Positions 1-7,508 of a DNA stretch of 7,694 nucleotides are shown in pieces. Numbering within the stretch: the first letter of the stretch is position 1; each line of letters starts with the position of its first letter. Source of the stretch: Pseudomonadota bacterium (lineage in GTDB: Bacteria > Pseudomonadota > Gammaproteobacteria > Acidiferrobacterales > Sulfurifustaceae). The position numbers and the translations under genes are program-made. The stretch is from assembly GCA_020354085.1 (NCBI GenBank), contig CP070641.1, positions 1,873,382 through 1,881,075 on the forward strand. The letters are read 5' to 3'. Under the pieces are notes generated by a model that was not told the origin of the DNA, made no database searches, and saw only the letters and a list, made by a program, of their open reading frames with translations.

Positions 1-3000
1 CGATGGCCTTGCGCCGAATCGTCTCGAGGTGAAGCCCGGCACCGTCGTCGGAGAAGCGAATGACGATTTCGCTGCCTTCTTGTGAGGTCGCGATGGTAAT
101 GCGACCCACCTCGGACTTGCCGGCGCGCTTGCGTCCAGCCTCCGACTCCAGACCGTGATCGAGGCTGTTGCGAATCATGTGCTCGAACGGACCTATCATA
201 CGCTCGAGCACCGTGCGGTCGAGCTCCACGTCGGCGCCGATCAGTTCCAGTTCGGCGCGCTTGCCGAGCTCGCGCGCGGTTTGGCGCACCATGTGGCGCA
301 AGCGTCCAGCCTGGGTGGCGAAACTCACCATGCGCGTGCGCATCAGGCCTTCTTGCAGCTCGGTATTGATGCGCGCCTGTTGTTGCAAGACCGACTCGGC
401 CTCGCCGATGAAGTTGCCGAGGCTGCCCTGAATCGTAGTCAAGTCGTGCAGGCTTTCAGCGAGCTGGCGCGAGAGCTGTTGCAGGCGTGAGAAGCGGTCG
501 AACTCGAGCGGGTCGAAGTCGCCGGCACGCAGACTGCTCGTTGTCTGATGTTCCAGACGATACAAGATTTGCGATTCAGACTGAATTTCGAGCTCACGGA
601 TCTGGTCGCGGAAACGGGTGATGTTGCGCGAGAGCTCACCCAGGTTGTCGCGGAACCCATAGACCTGCTGCTCCATACGCGAACGCGCGATACTGACTTC
701 ACCGGCATAGTTGACAAGATTATTCAGCAGCTGGGTATTGACGCGAATCTGGCCGCGCCGCTCGCCGCGCTCCGGCCAGAGCTTGCCGGTGTCTTCGTCG
801 CCGTCGCGACGATCGTACTGTTCGGCGAGCGCAACCGCCCCGTGCTCAACGGCCTCAGGCGCCGTCATGGAGCTATCGATCGCATCAGTGGCGACGGATT
901 CGGTGCCTTCCGTCGCTGCGGCCGGCTCGCTCGCGTCGAAGCGCAAGTCCGGCAATTCCTCAATCACCTCGAATCCCGCCATCGCCGAGCCAGCATCGGT
1001 GTCGGGCACATCGAGCGCCGCTTCGCCTACTGATTCATCGAGCACGGGGAATTCATCGATCATGCTGGGTGGCGGCGAGGCAGCCGCGGCATCAACCGCT
1101 GGCAGTGGTTCCCCGCGCATCAATGCCTGCATGCGCGTGTTCAAACTGTTGGCAGTAGGCACCGGCTCGCCGGCCTGTAGCTTGCGCACCATGTGGGCAA
1201 GCGTGTCATGCGCTTCAATCAAGAGCTCAAACAAATCGGCATCGGGTTCGGCGCGCCGATCCTCAAAACTCTTTAGCAAGCTCTCGGTATTGTGCGCGAG
1301 CGTACCGACGGTCGTGGCACCGGCCATGCGCGCGCCACCTTTGAGCGTATGCAACACGCGCTTGAGCTCTTGCAGTGCCTCATTGTCGTCTGGCGCCGAC
1401 CGCCATTGCGCGACTTGGCTATCAATTGCGCTCAGCAGATCGACAGCCTCTTCGTGAAAGATTTCAAGCAGCTCGGGGTCGACTCGTTCGACCACCGTCT
1501 CCGACTCTGGCGCGGACCTCGGTGGCGGCACCGTCGGCACCCGTGCTGCCGGTGGCGTGGCGGCTGCCGGCGCGGTCGCGCCCGGCCAGGGGACCACGCG
1601 GGCGGAGGGCGGCGGCGTCGTCGACGCTTTGACGACCGATGGCGTCGGCGTCGCGGTATCGCCTTCCGAAAGATGCTGGTGCGCGGCATGGGCCTCGGCG
1701 CCGATCGCGCCAAAGCGCTGCGGCACGGTCGAGGCGATCGCGGCGTCTCCATTGAGCGCGGCGATCAGGTCTTCAACGGTATCGGCGAGCTGTGCCAGCA
1801 AATCGAGATGCGTCGTGTGCATCGGTTCCTGTTGTGCACGCATCGCATTCAACAGCTTTTCCGTTTCCATGCAGGCGCCCGCCATTACCACAATGCCGAG
1901 CGAACGCGCGTTACCAAGCAGCGTATGGGTCGCGCGGAACAAGGCGTCTGGCACGAGCCGCACCTCGCCGGCCTCACGCGCGCTGGCGATTTCGTTGCGC
2001 ACCGTCGCCACGTGCCCGCGCGCCTCACTGGCGAAAATTTCGAGCAACACGCCGTCGAGTCGCGGCAGACCGGCCAGTACTGGTTCGGTCTGTGCCGCAG
2101 GTTGCACAGCAGGCGAAGCAGCGGGTGTCGACCTCGCATCGGTCGCACCCTGGGCGAGCGCGTTGGCGGCCTCGCGCAGCGCGGCATAGTCGATGGTCGG
2201 CGCCGGCCCGCCCTCGAGCTGGCCGATAAGCTGCGGGATCGCGTGCTCGGCACGCGCCAGCAAGTCGATCATGGCGTCCGAGAGCGGAATCTTGCCGTCG
2301 CGACGGCGGTTGAGCATGTTCTCGATCGCCCATGCGAACTCGGCAATCTCGGAGGCGCCCACCATACGACCGCTGCCCTTGATGGTGTGATAGCCACGGC
2401 GCAGGTCGGTCAGTGCGTTCTGATTGTCCGGATCGGCGCGCCAAACCTCGAATTCGCGACGAATGTTCTTCAGTACGTCGCGTGCGTCCTCGATGAAGAT
2501 CTGCATGATCTCTTCATCGCCCTCGCCCGCGGCCGGCGCTGGCGGGGGTGGCGGTGCAGCGGGCGTCGCACGCTTCTCAACCGGAGGCGGTGCAGCGGCA
2601 GCAGCTGGCTTGAGTTGCCGGGTCACCAACGCGCCGAGCGCGGCGAGCGATTGCTCCAGTGTCGCGCGAACCTTGCGCGTGAGTTGGCTCGGGTCTTCGG
2701 CCACGGCATCGAGCGCGCGCGCCATCTCGCTGGCGATGCGCTCCATCTTGTCCAGACCTTGCGATTGGGCCGCGTTACGCAGCGCCTGTAGCGCGGTGCG
2801 CAAACTGGCGGCATTGGCGGAATTGGGTTCCGCCACCCAGTTGTCGTAGGTCTGTTTCGTTTCGGCGGCCAACGCCTCCGGATCTGTCGAAGCCTGAACC
2901 CCATGCACTGCCGCGCGCAACTCTTGCTCAGCTGCGACCAACAATTCATCCAGGTTGCGCCGACCGGTATGCAGCCCCTCGACAAACGCACCTACGGTTC

Positions 3001-4654
3001 CGATGCTGACTGCCAGACCATCGAGTACCGCGCTGTCCGGCGCGAGCTGACCGGTACGAACGTCCTCCACGTACTTGTGGGTGGACTCGAGCAGACGCGC
3101 GGCGCGCTCCTGCCCGAGAATTTGCAATGCGCCCTGGATCTGGCTGACCAATCCCGACACATCATCGAGCTGTGCGCGCTTGTCGGTGTCGGCGGCGAAC
3201 CCCTCAAGCGCCTCCTCGATCTTGGCCAGATTGGCGTTGACCTCGCCTGATACCACACCCAGGAGTTGGCGAAACTCGGCCTCGGTGAGCTGTGCTTCGC
3301 CGACTTCGATCCCTTCGGTCGCCGGTCGCGGCTGCGGTGAACGCAACGCCTGCAGACGTTGGATGTTGCTCTCGATCTGGTTGCGCCAGGCGCCGGCAGA
3401 GTGCGAAACGTCGCGCGCGCTGTTCTCCACCAACAACAGCGCCTGCGCCATCGGCATCGCAGCCGCGTCGGCGTTGGCGAGGCGACTGTCCTGCAGGGCA
3501 CGCGCGACCTCGGCGATCTCGTCGGTTAGGCGCTTGAGCGCCGGCACACCGACCATCTCGAGCGTACCCGACATCTTGCGCAAGATGTCGTCGAGGGGCG
3601 CAAGTGCATTCGCGTCGCGCGACTGTCCCGGCTCGAAGTAGGCCGACAGAATGTCTTGTGCCTGTTCGAGTTCCTTGGCGAGCGCCTGTGCCACCGACTG
3701 GAGCACTTCCGGCGTCGGCAGCTCGGTGGCCTCCAAGTCCGGGGTTGCGGCAATCCCGAGCAGTGAATCGAGCTCGTAGGCTTGTTTGAGTTGCTTGACG
3801 CGCGCGCCTTGCGGGTGCGGGGCCGCACGACCCACTTCCAGCAACAGACCCTTGATCACTGGTTCGGCGGTCTTGCGCAGGCTCGCGCGATCGTCGCCGT
3901 CGACCAGGCGACGCAAGAACTGATCGATGCGCGCGAAGAATTTCTTGCGGTCGGCGGTGCCTTCGAGGCTGCCATCCGCCATCGCTTCTACCAGACCGCC
4001 CGCCACCCAGAACAGCTGCTCGGCGGCAGGCAGCCCCGAGTAGCCCTGAAGTTGCTTAAACGTCTCGCCAATCTCGCGCAGCGCGTCGTGGTCGTCCGAC
4101 TCACGCAACCAGCGTAACAACGCGCCATGAAATGCCGGGCGTAAGCGCCGCGCCAAGGCGCGGTACTCGTCATCGGAAAGTTTCTCAAGTCCGCCTTCCA
4201 CGCGCGGTGGACGCACCGAGAGATCCGGCTCGAATACCTCGGCTTCTGGCAGCGCGTCGACCCGCCTCGCCGCGCGCATCTCATTGATAAGCGGCAACTG
4301 TCGAATGACCACGTCGGACTGGCCCAACTGCAGTCGCGCGAGGTAGTCAGGCAGGGTCAAAATCGCACGCGTCAGCACGTCCAACGACGAATTATCGGTG
4401 GACACCTTGCCTTGCAGGATCGCCTCGGCCAGCGCCTCGGTCTCACGCGCCAACATGGCCGCGCCATCCAGCTCGACCATGAGCAGCGTGCCCACGACTT
4501 GGTGCAGGTGGGTAATGCAAAAGCGAAGGCGCGTCTTGTCCGCGGGGTTATCCGCGAACGCCTCCAGCTCGAGACGCGCCTGCTTGAGCGTTTCGTCGAT
4601 TTCAGTCTTTACCCAGCCGAGAGTGCTGGGATCAACCTTGGTGCTCGTGCTCAT
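1..4654 (-). CDS. chpA: ChpA (PilL), hybrid CheA-type histidine kinase of the Pil-Chp system; partial, C-terminus beyond left edge
   Basis: Cytoplasmic histidine kinase that relays the PilJ signal to PilG/PilH-type regulators of type IV pilus motors. I translated the minus frame from ATG 4654; it stays open for 1551 codons to the window edge. Eight phosphotransfer-like modules follow one another. The residue at the phospho-acceptor position is H51, K200, R359, S504, Q623, H756 (HTIKGSGRMVG), H910 (HTLLGNARSLG) and H1102 (HTLKGGARMAG). Ala/Pro-rich linkers lie at about 682-711 and 995-1050, and an acidic linker at about 1183-1275. A CheA dimerisation region starts near 1303 (NLVNYAGEVSIARSR; LQEGLMRTRMV near 1433-1443). 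The ATPase N box is HMIRNSLDHG (1492-1501) and the G1 box is FSDDGAG (1534-1540). The start is firm: an in-frame TGA lies 18 nt upstream (4670-4672), and the N-terminus (GWVKTEIDETLKQAR) resembles Pseudomonas ChpA. The Shine-Dalgarno sequence is weak. The rest of the ATPase domain, and the CheW-like and receiver domains known in the family, are not visible. The gene follows pilJ by 87 bp. Confidence 0.96.
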   Translation of the reverse strand, partial: MSTSTKVDPSTLGWVKTEIDETLKQARLELEAFADNPADKTRLRFCITHLHQVVGTLLMVELDGAAMLARETEALAEAILQGKVSTDNSSLDVLTRAILTLPDYLARLQLGQSDVVIRQLPLINEMRAARRVDALPEAEVFEPDLSVRPPRVEGGLEKLSDDEYRALARRLRPAFHGALLRWLRESDDHDALREIGETFKQLQGYSGLPAAEQLFWVAGGLVEAMADGSLEGTADRKKFFARIDQFLRRLVDGDDRASLRKTAEPVIKGLLLEVGRAAPHPQGARVKQLKQAYELDSLLGIAATPDLEATELPTPEVLQSVAQALAKELEQAQDILSAYFEPGQSRDANALAPLDDILRKMSGTLEMVGVPALKRLTDEIAEVARALQDSRLANADAAAMPMAQALLLVENSARDVSHSAGAWRNQIESNIQRLQALRSPQPRPATEGIEVGEAQLTEAEFRQLLGVVSGEVNANLAKIEEALEGFAADTDKRAQLDDVSGLVSQIQGALQILGQERAARLLESTHKYVEDVRTGQLAPDSAVLDGLAVSIGTVGAFVEGLHTGRRNLDELLVAAEQELRAAVHGVQASTDPEALAAETKQTYDNWVAEPNSANAASLRTALQALRNAAQSQGLDKMERIASEMARALDAVAEDPSQLTRKVRATLEQSLAALGALVTRQLKPAAAAAPPPVEKRATPAAPPPPPAPAAGEGDEEIMQIFIEDARDVLKNIRREFEVWRADPDNQNALTDLRRGYHTIKGSGRMVGASEIAEFAWAIENMLNRRRDGKIPLSDAMIDLLARAEHAIPQLIGQLEGGPAPTIDYAALREAANALAQGATDARSTPAASPAVQPAAQTEPVLAGLPRLDGVLLEIFASEARGHVATVRNEIASAREAGEVRLVPDALFRATHTLLGNARSLGIVVMAGACMETEKLLNAMRAQQEPMHTTHLDLLAQLADTVEDLIAALNGDAAIASTVPQRFGAIGAEAHAAHQHLSEGDTATPTPSVVKASTTPPPSARVVPWPGATAPAAATPPAARVPTVPPPRSAPESETVVERVDPELLEIFHEEAVDLLSAIDSQVAQWRSAPDDNEALQELKRVLHTLKGGARMAGATTVGTLAHNTESLLKSFEDRRAEPDADLFELLIEAHDTLAHMVRKLQAGEPVPTANSLNTRMQALMRGEPLPAVDAAAASPPPSMIDEFPVLDESVGEAALDVPDTDAGSAMAGFEVIEELPDLRFDASEPAAATEGTESVATDAIDSSMTAPEAVEHGAVALAEQYDRRDGDEDTGKLWPERGERRGQIRVNTQLLNNLVNYAGEVSIARSRMEQQVYGFRDNLGELSRNITRFRDQIRELEIQSESQILYRLEHQTTSSLRAGDFDPLEFDRFSRLQQLSRQLAESLHDLTTIQGSLGNFIGEAESVLQQQARINTELQEGLMRTRMVSFATQAGRLRHMVRQTARELGKRAELELIGADVELDRTVLERMIGPFEHMIRNSLDHGLESEAGRKRAGKSEVGRITIATSQEGSEIVIRFSDDGAGLHLETIRRKAI

Positions 4655-4741
4655 GCTCTGCCCAGAGACTCAGGCCCACCCGCGCCGAACGTAATCGGCT
4701 CGCGCCGGCGCAGGTTATGCTTCCCCATCACCACGCGCGGT
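4655..4741 (-). other. pilJ-chpA intergenic segment with an imperfect hairpin
   Basis: This is the 87 bp between the pilJ stop and the chpA start, where pilK stands in Pseudomonas. It holds an imperfect inverted repeat at 4681-4704, with a stem GCCGA/TCGGC extended by CGC/GCG past a bulge and a loop of about 6 nt. No T-run follows on the minus strand, so it is not a convincing terminator. No clear promoter hexamers and only a weak Shine-Dalgarno sequence (GGGCAGAG region) precede chpA. It may slow or tune read-through into chpA, but this is inference. Confidence 0.3.
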
Positions 4742-6871
4742 TTAGGCCGGCAGCTTGAAGCCCGCCACGGACGCCTGAAGTTCGCGCGCCAGATCCGAGA
4801 GCTTGCTGATCGACTCGGCCGTTTGCCGCGTGCCGGTCGAGGTTAGCGTGGTGGCTTCCTGAATCTTGGTCATGTTGACCGAGATGTCGGTCGCCGATTC
4901 CGACTGCCGGTGGGCGTCGCGCGCGATGTTGACGATCAGGCTCGACAGCTGCTCAGACACCGATTGAATCTCACCGAGCGCCTGACCGGCGGCGTCCGCC
5001 AGTCGCGTGGCTTCGACCACGCCGTTGGTTGCCTGCTCCATCGAGGCCACCGCTTCGTTGGTGTCGGCCTGAATGGTTTTCACCAAGTCGGAGATCTGCT
5101 TGGTTGCCTCGGCAGACCGTTCGGCCAGTCGCTGCACTTCGTCCGCGACCACCGCGAAGCCGCGGCCCGCCTCACCGGCCATGGCCGCTTGGATCGCCGC
5201 GTTAAGCGACAGGATGTTCGTCTGCTCGGCAATGTCGTTAATAAGCTCGACGATTTCGCCGATCTGTTGTGACGACTCGCCGAGACGCTTAATACGCTTC
5301 GCGGTTTCCTGAATCTGCTCGCGCATTTCGTCCATGCCTCGGATCGTGTCTTGCACGGCCTGGGCGCCGCGCTTCGCGGTCGTCACCGAGCCCTGCGCGA
5401 CTTCCGCCGAGCGCTCGGCGGACTTCGACATGTCGTCCATCGAGCGCGCCATCGCGGTCATCTTGCCGGTCGCCTCGGTAATCTGGGCGGCCTGACGCAA
5501 CGCGGCCTCGGTCAACTCGGTCGCTGTCTGGCGTGAGTGCTCGGACGCCACCGCCACCTGTTGCGCCGCGTTCTTGATGCGGTAGACCAGGTTGCGCATT
5601 TCGCGCACGGCGTAGTTGATAGAGTCGGCGATCGCGCCCGTGATCTGTTCGGTCACCTCCGGCTGAATGGTGAGGTCACCGTCGGCGAGGTCGCCCATTT
5701 CATCGAGCAGCTTGAGAATCGCGTCCTGCGTTGTGCGGTTCTGGTCGGCACTGGAGCGCGCGCGATCGCGTGCGTCGACGACCAGCTTGCGGGCCAACAT
5801 CAGCAGGAAGAAGATCGACGCCGCGCCCAATCCCGCGATGGCGGTGCGCATCCAGCCGCGGGCCTCGCCCAAGGCCGAGTAGGACTCTACCAGCGCGCGC
5901 GAGGCGCGCAGCAGCGGGTCGGACTGCTCGAATACCTGCTGGCTCGCGCGTTGCGAGACGAACAACTCCGCCGCGTTGCCGAGAATGCCTTCGACGTGGG
6001 CGTTGATTTCCGCGAAGATCGCCGAGGCCTCATCGAGCTTGGGCAGCAAGCCCTTGGGCGCGATTTTGCGTAGGGTGGATTCCGTCTGACGGAAGAGCTT
6101 CGCGTCCTTACCGAACTGCGCGGCCGCCACCGCCGCTTCGTTGCCGCCCTGCGAGAACAGGTTGACGTCCTTGGCGATGCGCTGTGACAGCATGCCTTGG
6201 CGACCGGCCACGTACAGGTCCTGTTGCTTCATGCCGAGCTCAGCGCCCTTCTCCACGATTTCGTCGGAAACGGCGAGTAGCAGCGGACTCGTCTGGTTGA
6301 TGGCGAGCACATGGTCGTGCATCGAGAACAGAGCCTTTTCCTGCGACAGAATCTGGTCGACCTGCGCGCGCGTCCCTTCATTGGCCTTCGGCGCCCACAG
6401 CTTGATGACGCCTTGCAGCGAATCACCAGCCGCCGTACCACGTTCCGTACCCGGGATGCCGAGCTGGGCGCTGCCGTCGCGCAGATTGGTCACGATCGAG
6501 TCGAAGCGCTCACGCGATTCCTTGAGCGTCTTGAACGCCCCCGCCTGACCGAGCACCGCCTCGCGCGCGTCCTTCGCCAAACGTTGCGAAAGCATGAGCA
6601 ACTGCGAGGATTGCTCGATGTATTTCGACTCGCGTTCGGAGCGTTGCGTGTTGACCGCCAGCAGCCACACGACTGCGATGATCGACAACACCATTCCGAC
6701 CAAGAGGAACGGCAGACCCGTCAACAAGGACGACAGGTTGGACGGCAAGAACGAACGCTTGCCGCGCCCGACGTCGACAAAGTCGCCGCCTGCCTGTGCG
6801 ATCTGCTCGTCGGCGAGATCGATGAGATCTTCCGACGGCTGATCGATTTGCGATTGTTTTCTCTTCGCCAT
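4742..6871 (-). CDS. pilJ: PilJ, methyl-accepting chemotaxis receptor for type IV pili
   Basis: Inner-membrane chemoreceptor that feeds the ChpA kinase through PilI. The protein has 709 residues, near the usual PilJ length. A polar cytoplasmic N-terminus (1-48) precedes transmembrane helix 1 (about 50-73). The periplasmic part (about 74-341) has two copies of the PilJ-type repeat, each marked by MLSQR(L/I)AKD (residues 93-101 and 227-235). Transmembrane helix 2 spans about 343-364. A HAMP-like region follows (about 365-430, with LADGDLTI and ITGAIADSINYAV), then a long helical signalling domain. Its hairpin tip lies at about 546-590 (IAEQTNILSLNAAIQAAMAG, then EAGRGFAVVADEVQRLAERS). The tip reads Q561 and M564 where enteric receptors have Glu and Arg. 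The C-terminus (GFKLPA) carries no NWETF-type tether for CheR. The start at 6871 is preceded by a good ribosome binding site. The gene lies 88 bp after pilI and 87 bp before chpA. Confidence 0.96.
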   Translation of the reverse strand: MAKRKQSQIDQPSEDLIDLADEQIAQAGGDFVDVGRGKRSFLPSNLSSLLTGLPFLLVGMVLSIIAVVWLLAVNTQRSERESKYIEQSSQLLMLSQRLAKDAREAVLGQAGAFKTLKESRERFDSIVTNLRDGSAQLGIPGTERGTAAGDSLQGVIKLWAPKANEGTRAQVDQILSQEKALFSMHDHVLAINQTSPLLLAVSDEIVEKGAELGMKQQDLYVAGRQGMLSQRIAKDVNLFSQGGNEAAVAAAQFGKDAKLFRQTESTLRKIAPKGLLPKLDEASAIFAEINAHVEGILGNAAELFVSQRASQQVFEQSDPLLRASRALVESYSALGEARGWMRTAIAGLGAASIFFLLMLARKLVVDARDRARSSADQNRTTQDAILKLLDEMGDLADGDLTIQPEVTEQITGAIADSINYAVREMRNLVYRIKNAAQQVAVASEHSRQTATELTEAALRQAAQITEATGKMTAMARSMDDMSKSAERSAEVAQGSVTTAKRGAQAVQDTIRGMDEMREQIQETAKRIKRLGESSQQIGEIVELINDIAEQTNILSLNAAIQAAMAGEAGRGFAVVADEVQRLAERSAEATKQISDLVKTIQADTNEAVASMEQATNGVVEATRLADAAGQALGEIQSVSEQLSSLIVNIARDAHRQSESATDISVNMTKIQEATTLTSTGTRQTAESISKLSDLARELQASVAGFKLPA

Positions 6872-6959
6872 AGTTATCTACCTCGACGCATCGTTACTGC
6901 GTTACCCAACGAAAACAAACCCACGTGGCCACGAAAGACTGGTCGTGCCCACACTCACT
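6872..6959 (-). other. pilI-pilJ intergenic segment
   Basis: This is an 88 bp spacer inside the gene run. Apart from the pilJ ribosome binding site it contains short overlapping palindromes around 6921-6933 (CCACGTGG and CGTGGCCACG) and a T-rich minus-strand patch (TTTGTTTTCGTT). No well-matched promoter or terminator is visible. pilJ is most simply read from the same transcript as pilI. Confidence 0.4.
6880..6884 (-). promoter_or_regulatory. Ribosome binding site of pilJ
   Basis: On the minus strand GAGGT lies 8 nt before the ATG at 6871. Match and spacing are both good, which supports this start codon. Confidence 0.75.
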
Positions 6960-7502
6960 TCACGCCGCCACGTGCCTAAACGTCATGCTGTCGGCGAGCG
7001 ACTTCATATCGAACACGCCCCACAAGGACTCACCCTGCAGAAACGCGCCACTTAAATGCGCCAGCACCGGGTCATCCAGACCACTCAAGTCCTGGCGTTC
7101 GAGCTCTTCGTCGAAGTGTCGGAGACCCAACACCTCATGCACCATGAGCGCGGTATGCAGACCCGGAATGTTCAGCAACAGAATGCGCGCCTTATCGTCT
7201 GCATAAACCGAGGTCTTGCCGAAATACTCCGCCATGTCGATGATCGTGATCAGGTTGCCGCGCACGTTGGCCACACCCTTCAACCACGGTTTGGTGCCCG
7301 GCACCGGCGTCATGGACGGGCACGGCAACACTTCGGATACCTGATCGAGCGGCGAGACGAGCCTGAGCTCGTCGAGCCGAAACCCCACGCCCGACCACAG
7401 CACCGCCGCCTCAATTTCCTGCGGCAGCTTGGGTGCAGTAGCCATGCTGCGCTGCTGCAATTGGCGCAGCAGGGCGATGGGATCTTGTAGAGCACGGGTC
7501 AT
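6960..7502 (-). CDS. pilI: PilI, CheW-like adaptor protein
   Basis: Small cytoplasmic scaffold that couples the receptor PilJ to the kinase ChpA. At 180 residues it matches the length of Pseudomonas PilI, about 178. A CheW-like fold covers roughly residues 35-170. Key segments are WSGVGFRL (36-43), the strongly conserved WLKGVANVRGNLITIID (73-89) and the VHEVLGLRHF stretch (121-130). The first 30 residues form a helical N-terminal extension typical of PilI. I chose the ATG at 7502 because it lies 4 bp after the stop of the upstream regulator gene and has GAGG just in front. An internal Met20 (7445) is a weaker alternative that would remove the N-terminal helix. The near-contiguous layout suggests translational coupling with pilH. 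It ends with TGA at 6960-6962. Confidence 0.94.
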   Translation of the reverse strand: MTRALQDPIALLRQLQQRSMATAPKLPQEIEAAVLWSGVGFRLDELRLVSPLDQVSEVLPCPSMTPVPGTKPWLKGVANVRGNLITIIDMAEYFGKTSVYADDKARILLLNIPGLHTALMVHEVLGLRHFDEELERQDLSGLDDPVLAHLSGAFLQGESLWGVFDMKSLADSMTFRHVAA

Positions 7503-7504
7503 CG

Positions 7505-7508
7505 CCTC
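7505..7508 (-). promoter_or_regulatory. Ribosome binding site of pilI overlapping the pilH stop codon
   Basis: The minus strand reads TGAGGCGATG, so GAGG overlaps the TGA stop of the upstream regulator gene and sits only 2 nt from the pilI ATG. The spacing is shorter than usual. That layout fits re-initiation by ribosomes finishing pilH better than independent loading. Confidence 0.5.

Noticed and set aside
1500..1620. G+C-rich repetitive stretch as a DNA repeat array
   Set aside because: It encodes an Ala/Pro linker in ChpA. The apparent repetition comes from Pro and Ala codons, with no regular period.
1292..2791. A 499-codon open frame on the plus strand, and other long plus-strand frames (for example 711-1457)
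   Set aside because: They lie opposite chpA, whose minus frame is continuous and carries recognisable motifs. The antisense translations are Arg/His/Ala rich with no domain, as expected for shadows in G+C-rich DNA.
2025..4284. Several minus-strand frames of about 100-170 codons at 2025-2444, 2623-2991, 2992-3501, 3526-3828 and 3988-4284
   Set aside because: They are out of frame with chpA, overlap it fully and are Arg/Ser rich. They are frame shadows, not broken pieces of a gene; chpA itself shows no frameshift.
1..4654. chpA as a truncated or degraded gene
   Set aside because: The frame is open all the way to the window edge and ends inside an intact ATPase domain. The missing part is due to the window boundary.
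6921..6933. Overlapping short palindromes CCACGTGG and CGTGGCCACG in the pilI-pilJ gap as an operator
   Set aside because: Short G+C-rich palindromes are common by chance at this base composition, and there is no promoter next to them.
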